DNA of 64,000 nucleotides from Celeribacter arenosi (GCF_039539485.1 NZ_BAABDF010000003.1:62001-126000), one strand, 5' to 3'. Shown: positions 33,733 through 42,985, counted from the first letter of the stretch. Translations and numbers: made by a program. Notes: a model not told the origin generated them from the sequence alone.

Positions 33733-35022
33733 TTACTTCGCCAAGAGGTTGGGAAGTGTCATGGAGATCGCTGGAATGAAGGTAATCATCATCAGCGCAA
33801 CAAAGATTGCGAGATAGAACGGCCATATGGTCTTAACGGCCTTTTCCATCGGCAACTTACCCACGGCGCATCCAACGAACAGACAGGATCCAACGGGTGG
33901 TGTGCAAAGGCCCAGCCCAAGGTTCACCAAAAGGATCATGCCGAACTGAACCGGATCCATGCCCAAGGCCACCACGACCGGCAGGAAAATCGGCGTGCAG
34001 ATCAGGATGAGTGCCGCCATATCCATGATCATTCCGAGCAGCAGCAAAACTGCATTGATCATGAGCAGGATCAGGATCGGATTGTCCGTTATGCCGGTCA
34101 GGAGTGTTACCATCTTTGAGGGCACGCGGTGATACGTCAGCATGTAGGCAAACGCCGCAGCACAGGCGATGAGGATCATCACCATTGCAGTCGTCTTGAC
34201 CGATTGGTTCACCGCAATTTTGAAGTTTTCCCATGTGATCGAACGGTAGACCAATAGCGTCACAAGGAAGGCGTAGATGACGCCGAATGCACCGGACTCC
34301 GTGACGGTAAAGACACCGGACAGGACCCCACCTACAATGATGACCGCCGTCAAAAGACCCGGTATTGCGCCGAAGAATGCGAACATCAACGCGTTCCAGC
34401 CCGGGAATTGTTCGGCGCGGTAGCCGCGTTTGACCGCCACCAGATAAGCCGCCGCGGCAAGGCAAATGCACATCAGAATACCGGGCACAACACCTGCGAG
34501 GAACAAGCTGGAGATAGACATCCCGCTGCCTGCGCCCACCGCAATGGCGTAGATGATCATGTTGTGGCTGGGTGGAATGATGATGCCGGCGATGGACGAT
34601 GTGACCGTCACATTCACCGCGTAATCCGCATCGTATCCTTTGTCCTTCATAACCGGGATCAGGATAGAGCCAAGGGCCGAAATATCAGCAATGGCCGAAC
34701 CGGAAATCCCGCCGAAAAGCATCGACGAAAAGACGTTCACGAGGCCAAGGCCACCGCGAACTGCGCCAACGGCGGCTTGGGCGAATTTGACCAATCGCGC
34801 GGCAATGCCGCCGTGGAACATCAACTCGCCAGCAAAGATAAAGAAGGGAATGGCCAACAGTGAAAAGACATTGATGCCGGAAATGATGCGTTGAAAGCCG
34901 ACCATCAAGGGCAAGCCTTCGAACCAGAAAGCTCCGATTGCAGAGATGCCAAGCGCAAAGGCGACCGGAGTCCCTAAGGCCACACAAAGGGCGAAGACGC
35001 CTAATAGTATCGCGAGTCCCAT
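33733..35022 (-). CDS. dctM: TRAP transporter large permease (DctM)
   Basis: A 429-residue, very hydrophobic inner-membrane protein with 11-12 segments, normal for DctM. Family sequences include LPLMVGFQRIISGINVFSLL, SGSAIADISALGSILIP and IIPPSHNMIIYA. It forms the sodium-driven channel with DctQ. The gene is third in the leftward dctP-dctQ-dctM operon, 9 nt after dctQ. Substrate class is inferred from the binding protein and from neighbouring uronate genes. Confidence 0.93.
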   Translation of the reverse strand: MGLAILLGVFALCVALGTPVAFALGISAIGAFWFEGLPLMVGFQRIISGINVFSLLAIPFFIFAGELMFHGGIAARLVKFAQAAVGAVRGGLGLVNVFSSMLFGGISGSAIADISALGSILIPVMKDKGYDADYAVNVTVTSSIAGIIIPPSHNMIIYAIAVGAGSGMSISSLFLAGVVPGILMCICLAAAAYLVAVKRGYRAEQFPGWNALMFAFFGAIPGLLTAVIIVGGVLSGVFTVTESGAFGVIYAFLVTLLVYRSITWENFKIAVNQSVKTTAMVMILIACAAAFAYMLTYHRVPSKMVTLLTGITDNPILILLMINAVLLLLGMIMDMAALILICTPIFLPVVVALGMDPVQFGMILLVNLGLGLCTPPVGSCLFVGCAVGKLPMEKAVKTIWPFYLAIFVALMMITFIPAISMTLPNLLAK

Positions 35023-35031
35023 GTTTGGACC

Positions 35032-35559
35032 TTATTCAATATTGTCGACGCGATGATCGCGCCCAAGGAAAAGCCGGACCAGATGGCCGAGTGAGAATAC
35101 CATTACCATCCCGCCGCAAATCGTCAGCGGGAGCGTGCGTAGCCCTTCGGGCCACTGAATCATCGGGATTAGCGTGTTCCATTTGAACATCGTGAGTTGC
35201 CAGCCGTACCACATCATAAATCCGCCAAACAAAGCCATGACGGCATCGGTTAGCACGACCATGATCGTCCGGATTTTTTTGGAGGCCATGTTGCGAAAGA
35301 AAACGACCGCGAGGTGCGTGTTCTCATAAACGCCAATGCCCGCGCCCAGAAAAGCGATGAGCATCACGAGCAGCAATGAAAGAGGGTCAACCCATGTTGG
35401 GGTATCGTTGAGGACATATCGTCCAAAGACCTGATAGCCCAACAGGACCGTCATTGCGACCAGCGCCGCACCCGTGATGATCCTGCACACTGCCACCAGA
35501 CCCCGGAACGCTTTGTCCACAATCCCCAGATCCGTTTGGTCTTCGCGTGGATTGCTCAT
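35032..35559 (-). CDS. dctQ: TRAP transporter small permease (DctQ)
   Basis: A 175-residue membrane protein with four hydrophobic segments, matching the DctQ family. The conserved WVDPLSLLLVMLIAFLGAGIG region and ENTHLAVVFF follow the second helix. Of two adjacent ATGs (35562 and 35559) the second has the better distance to GGGGAG. It is translated just before dctM. Confidence 0.88.
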   Translation of the reverse strand: MSNPREDQTDLGIVDKAFRGLVAVCRIITGAALVAMTVLLGYQVFGRYVLNDTPTWVDPLSLLLVMLIAFLGAGIGVYENTHLAVVFFRNMASKKIRTIMVVLTDAVMALFGGFMMWYGWQLTMFKWNTLIPMIQWPEGLRTLPLTICGGMVMVFSLGHLVRLFLGRDHRVDNIE

Positions 35560-35625
35560 CATTCTCCCCTTTCGAAAAAGTGTCCGACCTCGGCCGGACA
35601 CTCTCCGCTTAACAAGTCGCCTACA

Positions 35626-36609
35626 TCACTCGGTTGATTGCGCCAGTTCAACCAACTCAGTCATGTCAGGATTTGCAGCCAAGTAGTCGGCATAAACCGG
35701 CGCCATAGCTTCCTGGAATGGACCCTTGTCAGCGATCTCGTTGATCTTGACGCCGGCGGCTTCAACTGCCGTACGGCTTGCAGCCGTTTGTTCAGCCCAG
35801 AGTTCACGCTGATAAACAGACGCTTCTTCAGCGGCGGAACGAACCGCATCTTGCATCTCTTGTGAAAGGGCACCGAACTTCGCGGTGTTCACGCAGATGC
35901 ACTCGGGGATGATCAGGTGTTCGGACAGGGAATAGAAACCGCTAACCTCGTAGTGGCCGACGGATTCGAACGACGGAAGGTTGTTCTCCGCGCCATCCAC
36001 AACGCCGGTTCCGAGTGCCTGATACACTTCGGCGAAGGCCATCGGGGTACCGTTGCCGCCCATGGCGTTGACCATGCCTGTGAACAGGTCGTTGTTCATG
36101 ACGCGGATCTTCATGCCTTCAACATCGGCCGGTGAGTTGATCGGACCGCTGTTGTTGTAGAAGGACCGAGCGCCTGCATCGAACCAGCCGATTGGCAGGA
36201 TGCCCGCCTCGCCCATCGCGGCAGAAACTTTGTCACCCGCCGGACCATCAAGAACGCGGAACATGTGGTCCACGCTGCGGAAGATGAACGGCAAGGATAC
36301 AAGGTTGGCTTCTTTCACCAGCGGGCCAATCGGGCCGAGGTTGAAGTTACCGATATCGATGGCACCCAGTTGCACCTGCTCAAGCGCGTCAGGTTGGCTG
36401 CCCAGAACGCCGCCGTGGAAAACCTCGACGGTGACTTCGCCGCCGGTGCGTTCTGCGACCAGCTCTGCAAACCGGTCCATTGCGGCAGTGTTCGGGTGAC
36501 CGTCCACGTGAATATTCCATGCGCGCCATTCTTCGGCGGCACCGGCAGTAGCCACGAGCGCCAACGCGGTGGCGGCCCCGAGGACTTCCTTTGAAATTTT
36601 ATGAAACAT
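35626..36609 (-). CDS. dctP: TRAP transporter substrate-binding protein (DctP family)
   Basis: A 327-residue periplasmic binding protein with signal peptide (LGAATALALVATAGAAEE). The ligand-carboxylate Arg is in KIRVMNNDLFTGMVNAMG, and AEVYQALGTGVVDGAENN is the DctP helix signature. This subgroup often binds sugar acids such as glucuronate or mannonate. The location next to an FCD regulator, D-mannonate dehydratase and the alginate locus supports a uronic acid ligand; that is inference. The transcript has a leader of about 225 nt if the predicted promoter is right. Confidence 0.9.
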   Translation of the reverse strand: MFHKISKEVLGAATALALVATAGAAEEWRAWNIHVDGHPNTAAMDRFAELVAERTGGEVTVEVFHGGVLGSQPDALEQVQLGAIDIGNFNLGPIGPLVKEANLVSLPFIFRSVDHMFRVLDGPAGDKVSAAMGEAGILPIGWFDAGARSFYNNSGPINSPADVEGMKIRVMNNDLFTGMVNAMGGNGTPMAFAEVYQALGTGVVDGAENNLPSFESVGHYEVSGFYSLSEHLIIPECICVNTAKFGALSQEMQDAVRSAAEEASVYQRELWAEQTAASRTAVEAAGVKINEIADKGPFQEAMAPVYADYLAANPDMTELVELAQSTE

Positions 36610-36841
36610 TTTTCTCTCCCTTTGGAACTCTTAGCAGTGCGTTTGAGGTCGATGGAGACGCCCAGACCCAGATCATTCGGTACCGTGTGCATGCCAAGGA
36701 TTGCCTGCAGCGAACGGCCAGATCGAGATTGCCTGAGATTCCCCCCCCCATTTGATCCAAGCGTGCGACCGCCCCTCCGCGATCGACCGCCCTTTTTGGT
36801 ATCCGCGGATCAACTGACGTTGGATCGTTGGACATGGTGAG

Positions 36842-36870
36842 ATTGGAGCCTAGTATCCCAGTCTTGTCAA
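36842..36870 (-). promoter_or_regulatory. Predicted dctPQM promoter with embedded operator
   Basis: On the minus strand TTGACA (36865-36870) and TCCAAT (36842-36847) are 17 nt apart. The spacer contains CTAGTATCCCAG (36850-36861, plus strand), which differs by one base from the CTAGTATACCAG repeats upstream of the alginate operon. A regulator bound there would block the promoter. Confidence 0.6.
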
Positions 36871-36882
36871 GCGTGATGGATT

Positions 36883-36911
36883 TTGACATGATCCCATCAG
36901 TCGCTTAGGGA
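36883..36911 (+). promoter_or_regulatory. Possible promoter of the FCD regulator gene
   Basis: TTGACA (36883-36888) followed after 17 nt by TAGGGA (36906-36911). This -35 and the minus-strand -35 at 36865-36870 form an inverted repeat with a 12-nt spacer. The rest of the intergenic stretch 36610-37006 shows no further gene. Confidence 0.4.
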
Positions 36912-37006
36912 CGACCGCAGGGCGCCACGACGAATGCAAATGTCTTTTTTTATGGAGAAACTTGCACAATATGGGGGGGCAAAAATGATGCCTCCGGGGA
37001 GGAAGA

Positions 37007-37687
37007 ATGCAGATAGAAGCGGAGATGATGACGCCCCGATCGACGGCGGATATCGTGTATGAGCGGCTGTACGAAGAGATCGTGAACCTCGAAATTCTAC
37101 CTGGATCAAAGATTTCAGAAGCGGAAGTCGGTCGGCGATTCGGCGTATCGCGTCAGCCCGTTCGCGACGCGTTCAAACGTCTCGGCAATCTGGACCTTTT
37201 GGAAATCCGCCCCCAGCGTGCAACGGTCGTGCGCCGGTTTTCAATCGACGAGATCGCAAACACGCGGTTCGTTCGGCTCTCTGTCGAGTTGGAGGTGATC
37301 GAGGCGGCGTGCAAGAATTGGACCGACGCCAACGACGAAGCGTTGCAGGCCAATCTGTCAGAGCAGCGGGCATTGTTGGAGGCGGGTGAAACGGAGGCCT
37401 TCCACCAACTCGATTACAGCTTTCACAAATCAATTTGCGAAATGGGTGGCCATCCCATGGCGTTCGAGACGATCGACCTGTGTAAACGCAAAGTGGACCG
37501 GCTATGCGTTCTGAGTCTGATCCACGACCAAGCTGCTCACGATGTCTTGGACGACCACACCGCCATTGCAAAGGCGCTGGCCAATCGATCAGTAGCAGAG
37601 GCGCGCGCTGTCACGCGTAAACACCTCAGCCGCCTCGATGATACTATTTCGCAAATCCACAAAGCACATGCCGAGTATTTCCAATAA
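37007..37687 (+). CDS. GntR-family regulator, FadR/FCD subfamily (TRAP-linked)
   Basis: A 226-residue regulator. The N-terminal winged helix-turn-helix (residues 8-75) includes LPGSKISEAEVGRRFGVSRQ and PVRDAFKRL. The C-terminal all-helical FCD domain carries the metal/ligand residues D and H in QLDYSFHKSICEMGG and KHLSRLDDT. GGGAGGAAG precedes the ATG. It is divergent from dctPQM and its DNA-binding domain is nearly the same as that of the regulator at 42244-42933. It probably senses a sugar acid. Confidence 0.92.
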   Translation: MQIEAEMMTPRSTADIVYERLYEEIVNLEILPGSKISEAEVGRRFGVSRQPVRDAFKRLGNLDLLEIRPQRATVVRRFSIDEIANTRFVRLSVELEVIEAACKNWTDANDEALQANLSEQRALLEAGETEAFHQLDYSFHKSICEMGGHPMAFETIDLCKRKVDRLCVLSLIHDQAAHDVLDDHTAIAKALANRSVAEARAVTRKHLSRLDDTISQIHKAHAEYFQ

Positions 37688-37739
37688 ATGCGTTTTTGAA
37701 ATCCTTTAGGACGCAAACCCCATAGCGGAGACTGAATTA

Positions 37740-38255
37740 ATGACGAACAAACCACGCGTTGGCGAACCCGTAGACCTCATGGAGCTGCCTCTCGCTGGCT
37801 CCGGCGAAACGCGCATCATCGGGGGCGCAAAGGATCGTTGGACCATGCTTTTCGTCTACCGCGGTCGCCACTGCCCCCGCTGCAAGAGGTTCTTGAACAA
37901 GCTCAATACAGCTTTGCCTGCCTGGACCGCTCAAATGGATGTCGTGGTCGTTTCTGCCGATACGGAAGAAAAGGCGCTTGCGGATGCGTCGGAATTCGGA
38001 TGGACGTTTGATTTGTGTTACGGGCTGAGCGAACAGCAAATGCGCCAGCTCGGCCTCTATGTATCAGCGCCCCTGTCCGAAGCCGAAACCACTGAAAACT
38101 TCGCCGAACCCGGAGCATTCGGAATTCAGCCGGACGGCACGCTCATGCTGGTCGATATTTCCAACGGTCCGGCCGCGCGCCCCGATCTGGACGAACTTCT
38201 GGACGGAATGATTTTTAACATCACGAACAACCGCCCCGTTCGCGGGACTGCGTAG
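37740..38255 (+). CDS. Peroxiredoxin-like (AhpC/TSA-fold) protein
   Basis: A 171-residue thioredoxin-fold protein. The redox site is YRGRHCPRCKRF at about residues 41-52, a CxxC in place of the single peroxidatic Cys plus TxxC motif of classical peroxiredoxins. The WTFDLCYGLSEQQMRQLGLY and EPGAFGIQPDGTL blocks match the peroxiredoxin-like family. Substrate and partner are unknown. It follows the FCD regulator by 52 nt in the same direction and may be in its operon. Confidence 0.8.
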   Translation: MTNKPRVGEPVDLMELPLAGSGETRIIGGAKDRWTMLFVYRGRHCPRCKRFLNKLNTALPAWTAQMDVVVVSADTEEKALADASEFGWTFDLCYGLSEQQMRQLGLYVSAPLSEAETTENFAEPGAFGIQPDGTLMLVDISNGPAARPDLDELLDGMIFNITNNRPVRGTA

Positions 38256-38297
38256 GGCCCGCAACGCAGGCCCGCGCGGTTTGGGTGATCCGGAAAC

Positions 38298-39524
38298 CTA
38301 GTAATTCCAGAGAGTTCCATCTTCGAGACGCACAACCGGATGGCTGCCGGGCGTGTATTCATACCGCGCGGCCTCACCTTCGTCGAAATCGACCCCCAGC
38401 CCGGGCGCGTCGCTGACGTAGAACAACCCGTCCCGCATCTCATGCTGTGACGGGAACAGGGCGTCGCATTCCGCAGTGCCCAGAACGAGGTACTCCTGAA
38501 TCCCGAAATTCGGCGCCCAAGCGTTCAGGTGATGTTGCGCGGCCATCGAGATGGGCGAATGGCTGGGCGCGCCATGAAATCCGGTGCGCACATGATGCAG
38601 GCCGGCCAGATCGACGATGCGTTTCACATGGGTAATCCCGCCCGCATAGGTCACAGCGACACGGATGAAATCGATCAACTCCTGCTCGATCAGCTTGTTG
38701 CACTCCCAGATCGAATTAAAGACCTCGCCGATCGCGATCGGGGTGGTGGAATGCTGGCGGATCAGTCGTAGCGCATCCTGATCCTCGGCCGGTGTCGGAT
38801 CTTCGAGCCAATAGAGCCCTACCGGTTCCACGGCCTTGGCGAATGCGGCGGCCTCGCGCGGCAAAAGCCGGTGGTGGACATCATGGAGAATTTTCAACTC
38901 CGGCCCAAAACGGTCACGGATTTCCGCCAAGGCATCGGGCATGAAACGCATGTAGCGATCCGTATCCCAGATTTCCGTTTTGGGTCTAATCCCGCTGAAA
39001 TCGGTGATGTAATCGCCGCCTGCGCTCTTCTCCTCGGGCACCGCGTAGCTCGCCGTTGGCATGCCCGGGATACCGCATTGCACGCGCACGGCTTTGTAGC
39101 CCTGATCGACGTAGCCTGCGACCGAGTCCATCAGGTCCGCCAGATCGGCCCCTGCGGCGTGGGCATAGACCATGGCACCATCACGGCTCTTCCCGCCGAA
39201 AAGCTGATAGAGCGGCATGTTCGCCAGCTTGCCCTTGATATCCCAAAGCGCCATGTCGATTGCGCCGAAGGCGGCCATGGCGACCGGCCCGCGTCGGAAG
39301 TAGGCACCACGATAAAAGAACTGCCAGATGTCTTCGGAGTTGCGGGGATCCATGCCAATGAGATTGGGGATCAGATAGTCCCGCAGGTAGGCCGCGGGCA
39401 GCGTTTCGCGATTGTTCAACGTCGCATCGCCCAGACCGTAGACCCCTTGGTCGGTCATGATTTTGAGCGTGACGTAATTCTTACCCGGCCCGCCGACAAA
39501 GACCTTTGCATCGGTGATCTTCAT
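38298..39524 (-). CDS. manD: D-mannonate dehydratase, enolase superfamily (ManD type)
   Basis: A 408-residue mandelate racemase/muconate-lactonising family protein. It matches the ManD subgroup: GLGDATLNNRE, RRGPVAMAAFGAIDMALWD, the long insertion around RVQCGIPG and the metal ligands in LKILHDVHHR, YWLEDPTP and IAIGEVFNS. The C-terminal HGAPSHSP holds a catalytic His. It dehydrates D-mannonate to 2-keto-3-deoxygluconate, the substrate of the KdgK encoded at 52132. Related RspA proteins act on other acid sugars, so specificity should be taken as likely. It overlaps the upstream dehydrogenase by 4 nt. Confidence 0.88.
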   Translation of the reverse strand: MKITDAKVFVGGPGKNYVTLKIMTDQGVYGLGDATLNNRETLPAAYLRDYLIPNLIGMDPRNSEDIWQFFYRGAYFRRGPVAMAAFGAIDMALWDIKGKLANMPLYQLFGGKSRDGAMVYAHAAGADLADLMDSVAGYVDQGYKAVRVQCGIPGMPTASYAVPEEKSAGGDYITDFSGIRPKTEIWDTDRYMRFMPDALAEIRDRFGPELKILHDVHHRLLPREAAAFAKAVEPVGLYWLEDPTPAEDQDALRLIRQHSTTPIAIGEVFNSIWECNKLIEQELIDFIRVAVTYAGGITHVKRIVDLAGLHHVRTGFHGAPSHSPISMAAQHHLNAWAPNFGIQEYLVLGTAECDALFPSQHEMRDGLFYVSDAPGLGVDFDEGEAARYEYTPGSHPVVRLEDGTLWNY

Positions 39525-40657
39525 GTTTCGCCCCCATCCATTTCGGCCCAGTTTTCGGACCTGCGGATTACATCGATAATGTTTTGGTATTGGCTGCCCT
39601 TAGCGAAGGTCGGGTATGGCGCGACGGTCTCTCCCCTGATGTCGCGCACGAACAGATCGCTCAATATGTGCCAACACTGTTCAGTCTCGCCGAGGCCCTG
39701 TGGCATCGCATCCGTGATGTCTGATGGCGTCGGGATTTGCGACCAGTCGGTTCCGTCATGCACGAATAGCGCGCCTGAGCCGTAGTGGCCTTTCAGAAAG
39801 ATCGCACCTTTCGTGCCGTAGATCGCAATGTGATCGTCGTGGAACCGCGGCACCAAACCACCATGTTTGAACAGAACCGATACCGGTTTGGCAGCCATTG
39901 CGCTGCGAAGCCTTGCCATGACCGTATAGGACCACTCCACATTGCTTTCGCCCCACTCAAGCGTGGGATCATCCAGGTTCTCTGGTATAAACGCGCGACG
40001 CTTGGTGAAGTCGTGAACCCCCTCAACTTTGGGCGCGCGTCCTAAATCGTCGCGCACATCGCCCGCGATCTGTAGGATGTCGCCCTCTACCAGGGTCTGC
40101 GCAATGGCCAAGGAGTGGGTAAAATTATTGTTCAACCGCCCGCCGCCGTCCTCGGCGCGATGGGACCAGCCAAAGGGTATATCGCGTTCGAGGTTGAAGT
40201 GGGAAATGCTTTCGATTTCAGTCGGATCACCAATCGCGCCCTCGGCAATCAGCCGTTTGGCGTGTTGAACGCTTGGTGTGTATTGAAAGCTGGCGGCATA
40301 GGCCGTTTTAACGCCTTTAGCCTTGGACAATTCGTAGAGCTCGGTTGCGGTTGCACCGGTGGTCGTCATTGGTTTGTCGCAGAACACGTGGCAACCCGCG
40401 ACAAGGGCCTGTTTGATCTGGACGTAATGGGCACCGCCGGGCGTTGCGATTGACACAATATCCGGGCTCAAAACGGCGAGGGCGACCGCCCAATCCGTTC
40501 CGGCGTATGGTATAGACAAGTCCGCGGCTACTTCCCGCACAACGTGTTCTGTGCGCCCGATGATACCGACCACTTCGGTGCCTGCCGCGCGAAAGGCCTC
40601 TGTGTGGCCCTTACCTGCAAATCCGGTGCCTGCAATTAGGACTCTAAGCTGTTTCAT
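39521..40657 (-). CDS. Gfo/Idh/MocA-family NAD(P)-dependent oxidoreductase
   Basis: A 378-residue sugar dehydrogenase-type protein. The Rossmann motif is LIAGTGFAGKGHTEAF, and HVFCDKPMTTTG contains the family EKP-like motif (here DKP). The C-terminal half is the mixed alpha-beta substrate domain. Position in the operon, directly upstream of and overlapping manD, suggests oxidation or reduction of a uronate or aldonate. The precise reaction cannot be read. Confidence 0.85.
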   Translation of the reverse strand: MKQLRVLIAGTGFAGKGHTEAFRAAGTEVVGIIGRTEHVVREVAADLSIPYAGTDWAVALAVLSPDIVSIATPGGAHYVQIKQALVAGCHVFCDKPMTTTGATATELYELSKAKGVKTAYAASFQYTPSVQHAKRLIAEGAIGDPTEIESISHFNLERDIPFGWSHRAEDGGGRLNNNFTHSLAIAQTLVEGDILQIAGDVRDDLGRAPKVEGVHDFTKRRAFIPENLDDPTLEWGESNVEWSYTVMARLRSAMAAKPVSVLFKHGGLVPRFHDDHIAIYGTKGAIFLKGHYGSGALFVHDGTDWSQIPTPSDITDAMPQGLGETEQCWHILSDLFVRDIRGETVAPYPTFAKGSQYQNIIDVIRRSENWAEMDGGET

Positions 40658-40714
40658 TGGCCAAACCCTCCGCCGCCAAAGGGACCCGTTTCGACAGCAT
40701 GGCCGGTTCGGGTT

Positions 40715-40759
40715 TCACACGCGCCCGAAAATTGGCGCAAGATGGTTTTGAACATTCAT
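40715..40759 (-). CDS. Fourteen-codon ORF with good ribosome site
   Basis: Between the MATE gene and the dehydrogenase gene a CAGGAGAA box precedes ATG at 40759 and a 14-residue peptide (MNVQNHLAPIFGRV) ends at 40715. It could be a leader or remnant. There is no independent support for expression. Confidence 0.25.
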   Translation of the reverse strand: MNVQNHLAPIFGRV

Positions 40760-40794
40760 TTCTCCTGCGATGAGCGAACATCGGTGTAGGCCGC

Positions 40795-42168
40795 CTATCC
40801 CGAGACGTCGGATCGTTTCCAGTCGCCACGCCAGAGGCGGCGGTGGAAGGCGGGGAATTTCAGGACTTCTTCCCAAAGGAAGAGCGACAGGATCCAGAAC
40901 GCGGGCGCGTCGAAATAGAGCACCAAAAGCGCCGTCGCCGGCACACGGAACGCCCATTGCGTCCAGACGAAAATATGCATCACGTAGACGGTGTCCCCAG
41001 CCGCGCGAAGGGTGTTGCCGCAGATCGCGTTTGTTGCGCGGGGGAACTGGATCACCAGCAGGATCGGCAAAAATCCGAACAGGATCGCGCGGGTCTCTCC
41101 CTCCAGGTTTGGATAGATCCAATCCAGCGACAAGCACATGGCCAGAAAGATCATCGAGACAATGCCGGCGGTCACAAAGGCCCCCATCCAGGCCCGCGAC
41201 AGGAACCGGTCGAGCACGTCTTCGGGTGTTCGCTTACCCAAAAGCTGTGCCACGAGTATCCCCGTTGCCTGTGTCCACTGCATCGCCACCTGACCGGCCA
41301 GCAGGTTCCACGGAGCTATGAGGGTCATGGCAGCAAAGCCGTTCAAGGACATGTTTGCATAGATCAGAGAACAGACATGGGTGGCCAAGGTCGCGCTGAC
41401 GAAGGTCGCCGCGATGGGCAAGGCAAAGCGGATATGCCGTTTGACGGTCGGCAAGAATGTCGTGTTGTGCCAACCTGCGACGCGACGCAAATGGTCGTTC
41501 GTGCGCAAAAGAAGAAGGCTCCAGAACGTGGCCTGAACTGTGATCGCGATCGCACTGCCCATGGCAGCACCCGCCACGCCAAAGGCAGGGAGCCCGAGAT
41601 GTCCGTGGATCAATACGATGCTGCTACCGACATTGATTGGCACCGACAACAGGTAGCCGTAGAGGGGCAATTTGCTGCGGCTGCACCCGTTAAAGAAACT
41701 CGCGATGGACTGGCCGACCGCTTCGCCCATGATCACGATGGTGAAGATCGACAGGTAGAGTTGCGCCTGATGTGCAATCTCTGGCGTGGGCGCCAATGCG
41801 CCGATCAGTGACCCGCCCCATATGAGGATCATTGCGACCCCAAGCACGCCGATTCCCAAACTGACGGCCAGTCCGGACGCTAGTACCGATTTGAGAAAGA
41901 CCAGATCGCCACCACCAAAGGCCTGCGCGGTGCGAATTTGCATGGCATGGGAAAAGGCGAAAATCACCCCTAGGACAATCCCACCCAGGGCGGCGGCCAA
42001 CCCCATCGCGGCCAGCGCGCCTTCCCCCAGAGAAGACAATAGGAATCCATCAATCACGACGGTCCCGTGCAGGAAGATCGCTTTGAGCGTCATAGGCCAG
42101 GCAAGCGCGTAAACCTGTCTGGCGCCCGGAACCGGGTTCGGGCCGCCTTTAACTGAGATCGTGGTCAT
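40795..42168 (-). CDS. MATE-family transporter
   Basis: A 457-residue inner-membrane protein with about twelve hydrophobic segments and the two-lobed repeat of MatE domains. Segments such as MTLKAIFLHGTVVIDGFLLS and AVGQSIASFFNG fit the family. MATE proteins usually export cationic compounds by H+ or Na+ antiport. Here the gene lies between an FCD regulator and sugar-acid catabolic genes, so it may export a toxic intermediate or excess sugar acid; this is inference from context. Confidence 0.85.
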   Translation of the reverse strand: MTTISVKGGPNPVPGARQVYALAWPMTLKAIFLHGTVVIDGFLLSSLGEGALAAMGLAAALGGIVLGVIFAFSHAMQIRTAQAFGGGDLVFLKSVLASGLAVSLGIGVLGVAMILIWGGSLIGALAPTPEIAHQAQLYLSIFTIVIMGEAVGQSIASFFNGCSRSKLPLYGYLLSVPINVGSSIVLIHGHLGLPAFGVAGAAMGSAIAITVQATFWSLLLLRTNDHLRRVAGWHNTTFLPTVKRHIRFALPIAATFVSATLATHVCSLIYANMSLNGFAAMTLIAPWNLLAGQVAMQWTQATGILVAQLLGKRTPEDVLDRFLSRAWMGAFVTAGIVSMIFLAMCLSLDWIYPNLEGETRAILFGFLPILLVIQFPRATNAICGNTLRAAGDTVYVMHIFVWTQWAFRVPATALLVLYFDAPAFWILSLFLWEEVLKFPAFHRRLWRGDWKRSDVSG

Positions 42169-42243
42169 TAACCCGTTCCGTGATTGCGCGCTGCTGTGTC
42201 ACCGGACCGCGACACGACCTGTCTGTCGTCAGGGGGTCGGTGC

Positions 42244-42933
42244 CTAGGCAGAGCGCTCAAAATAGTTTGCATTCGTAGCGGTGATCCGAGCAATCGTGTT
42301 GTCCAGACGAGAGAGGTGTTTCATCCCGACCTCGACCGCTTTGTCCGCATCGTTGGCTTTGACGGCCGCCGCTATGTCGCGATGGTCGCAGACCAGCTCG
42401 GGCATCCGTTGTTCTTTTTCCATCGCCAACATGCAGAGACGGTCCACCTTGGCCTTTTCTTCGAGAATGACGTCAAACGCGTAATCGGCCATCGCGATTT
42501 CACACAGAACCTTGTGGAAATTGTAGTCCAACTTGCCGAATTGCTCGACGTCTCTGGCCTCTGTGGCGGCCTCTTGCAGGATCAGTTCCGCGTCCAGTCG
42601 GGCGGCACCCATTTTGTCGCATCTGGCGGCGGCACGGCGCAGGACCTCTGTTTCGACCGCGGCCCGCACAAAGCGGGATTTCGCGATCTCGCGCATGGAA
42701 AACCGTCTCACCTCTGTTGCCCGCTGAGGGCGGATCAACAAAAGGTCGAGATTGGCCAATCGGCTAAAGGCGTCGCGAACCGGTTGGCGGGAGACACCAA
42801 ATTCGGCAGCGATTTCAGCCTCGGAAATTTTGTCGCCCGGTTTGAGCTGCAAGGAGACAATCTGCTCATGCAGGTAATCAAACACATCGTCCACGCTGGT
42901 GCGGCGTTCGCTTCGCGCAATCTCTGGTGCCAT
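42244..42933 (-). CDS. GntR-family regulator, FCD subfamily (alginate/uronate locus)
   Basis: A 229-residue regulator with the same layout as the one at 37007: wHTH with KPGDKISEAEIAAEFGVSRQ and PVRDAFSRLANLDLL, then an FCD domain with KLDYNFHKVLCEIAMADY and KHLSRLDNT. It is divergent from the algS operon. Three CTAGTAT-type repeats lie in the shared intergenic region 50-100 nt upstream of its start. It resembles in type the GntR repressor AlgO of alginate genes in Sphingomonas A1, though orthology is not shown. It heads the leftward operon with MATE, dehydrogenase and manD. Confidence 0.92.
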   Translation of the reverse strand: MAPEIARSERRTSVDDVFDYLHEQIVSLQLKPGDKISEAEIAAEFGVSRQPVRDAFSRLANLDLLLIRPQRATEVRRFSMREIAKSRFVRAAVETEVLRRAAARCDKMGAARLDAELILQEAATEARDVEQFGKLDYNFHKVLCEIAMADYAFDVILEEKAKVDRLCMLAMEKEQRMPELVCDHRDIAAAVKANDADKAVEVGMKHLSRLDNTIARITATNANYFERSA

Positions 42934-42985
42934 TCGTTCACCTCCTCCCGAGCTTTGACTCCTGCAATACTTACTAAAAAATTTT

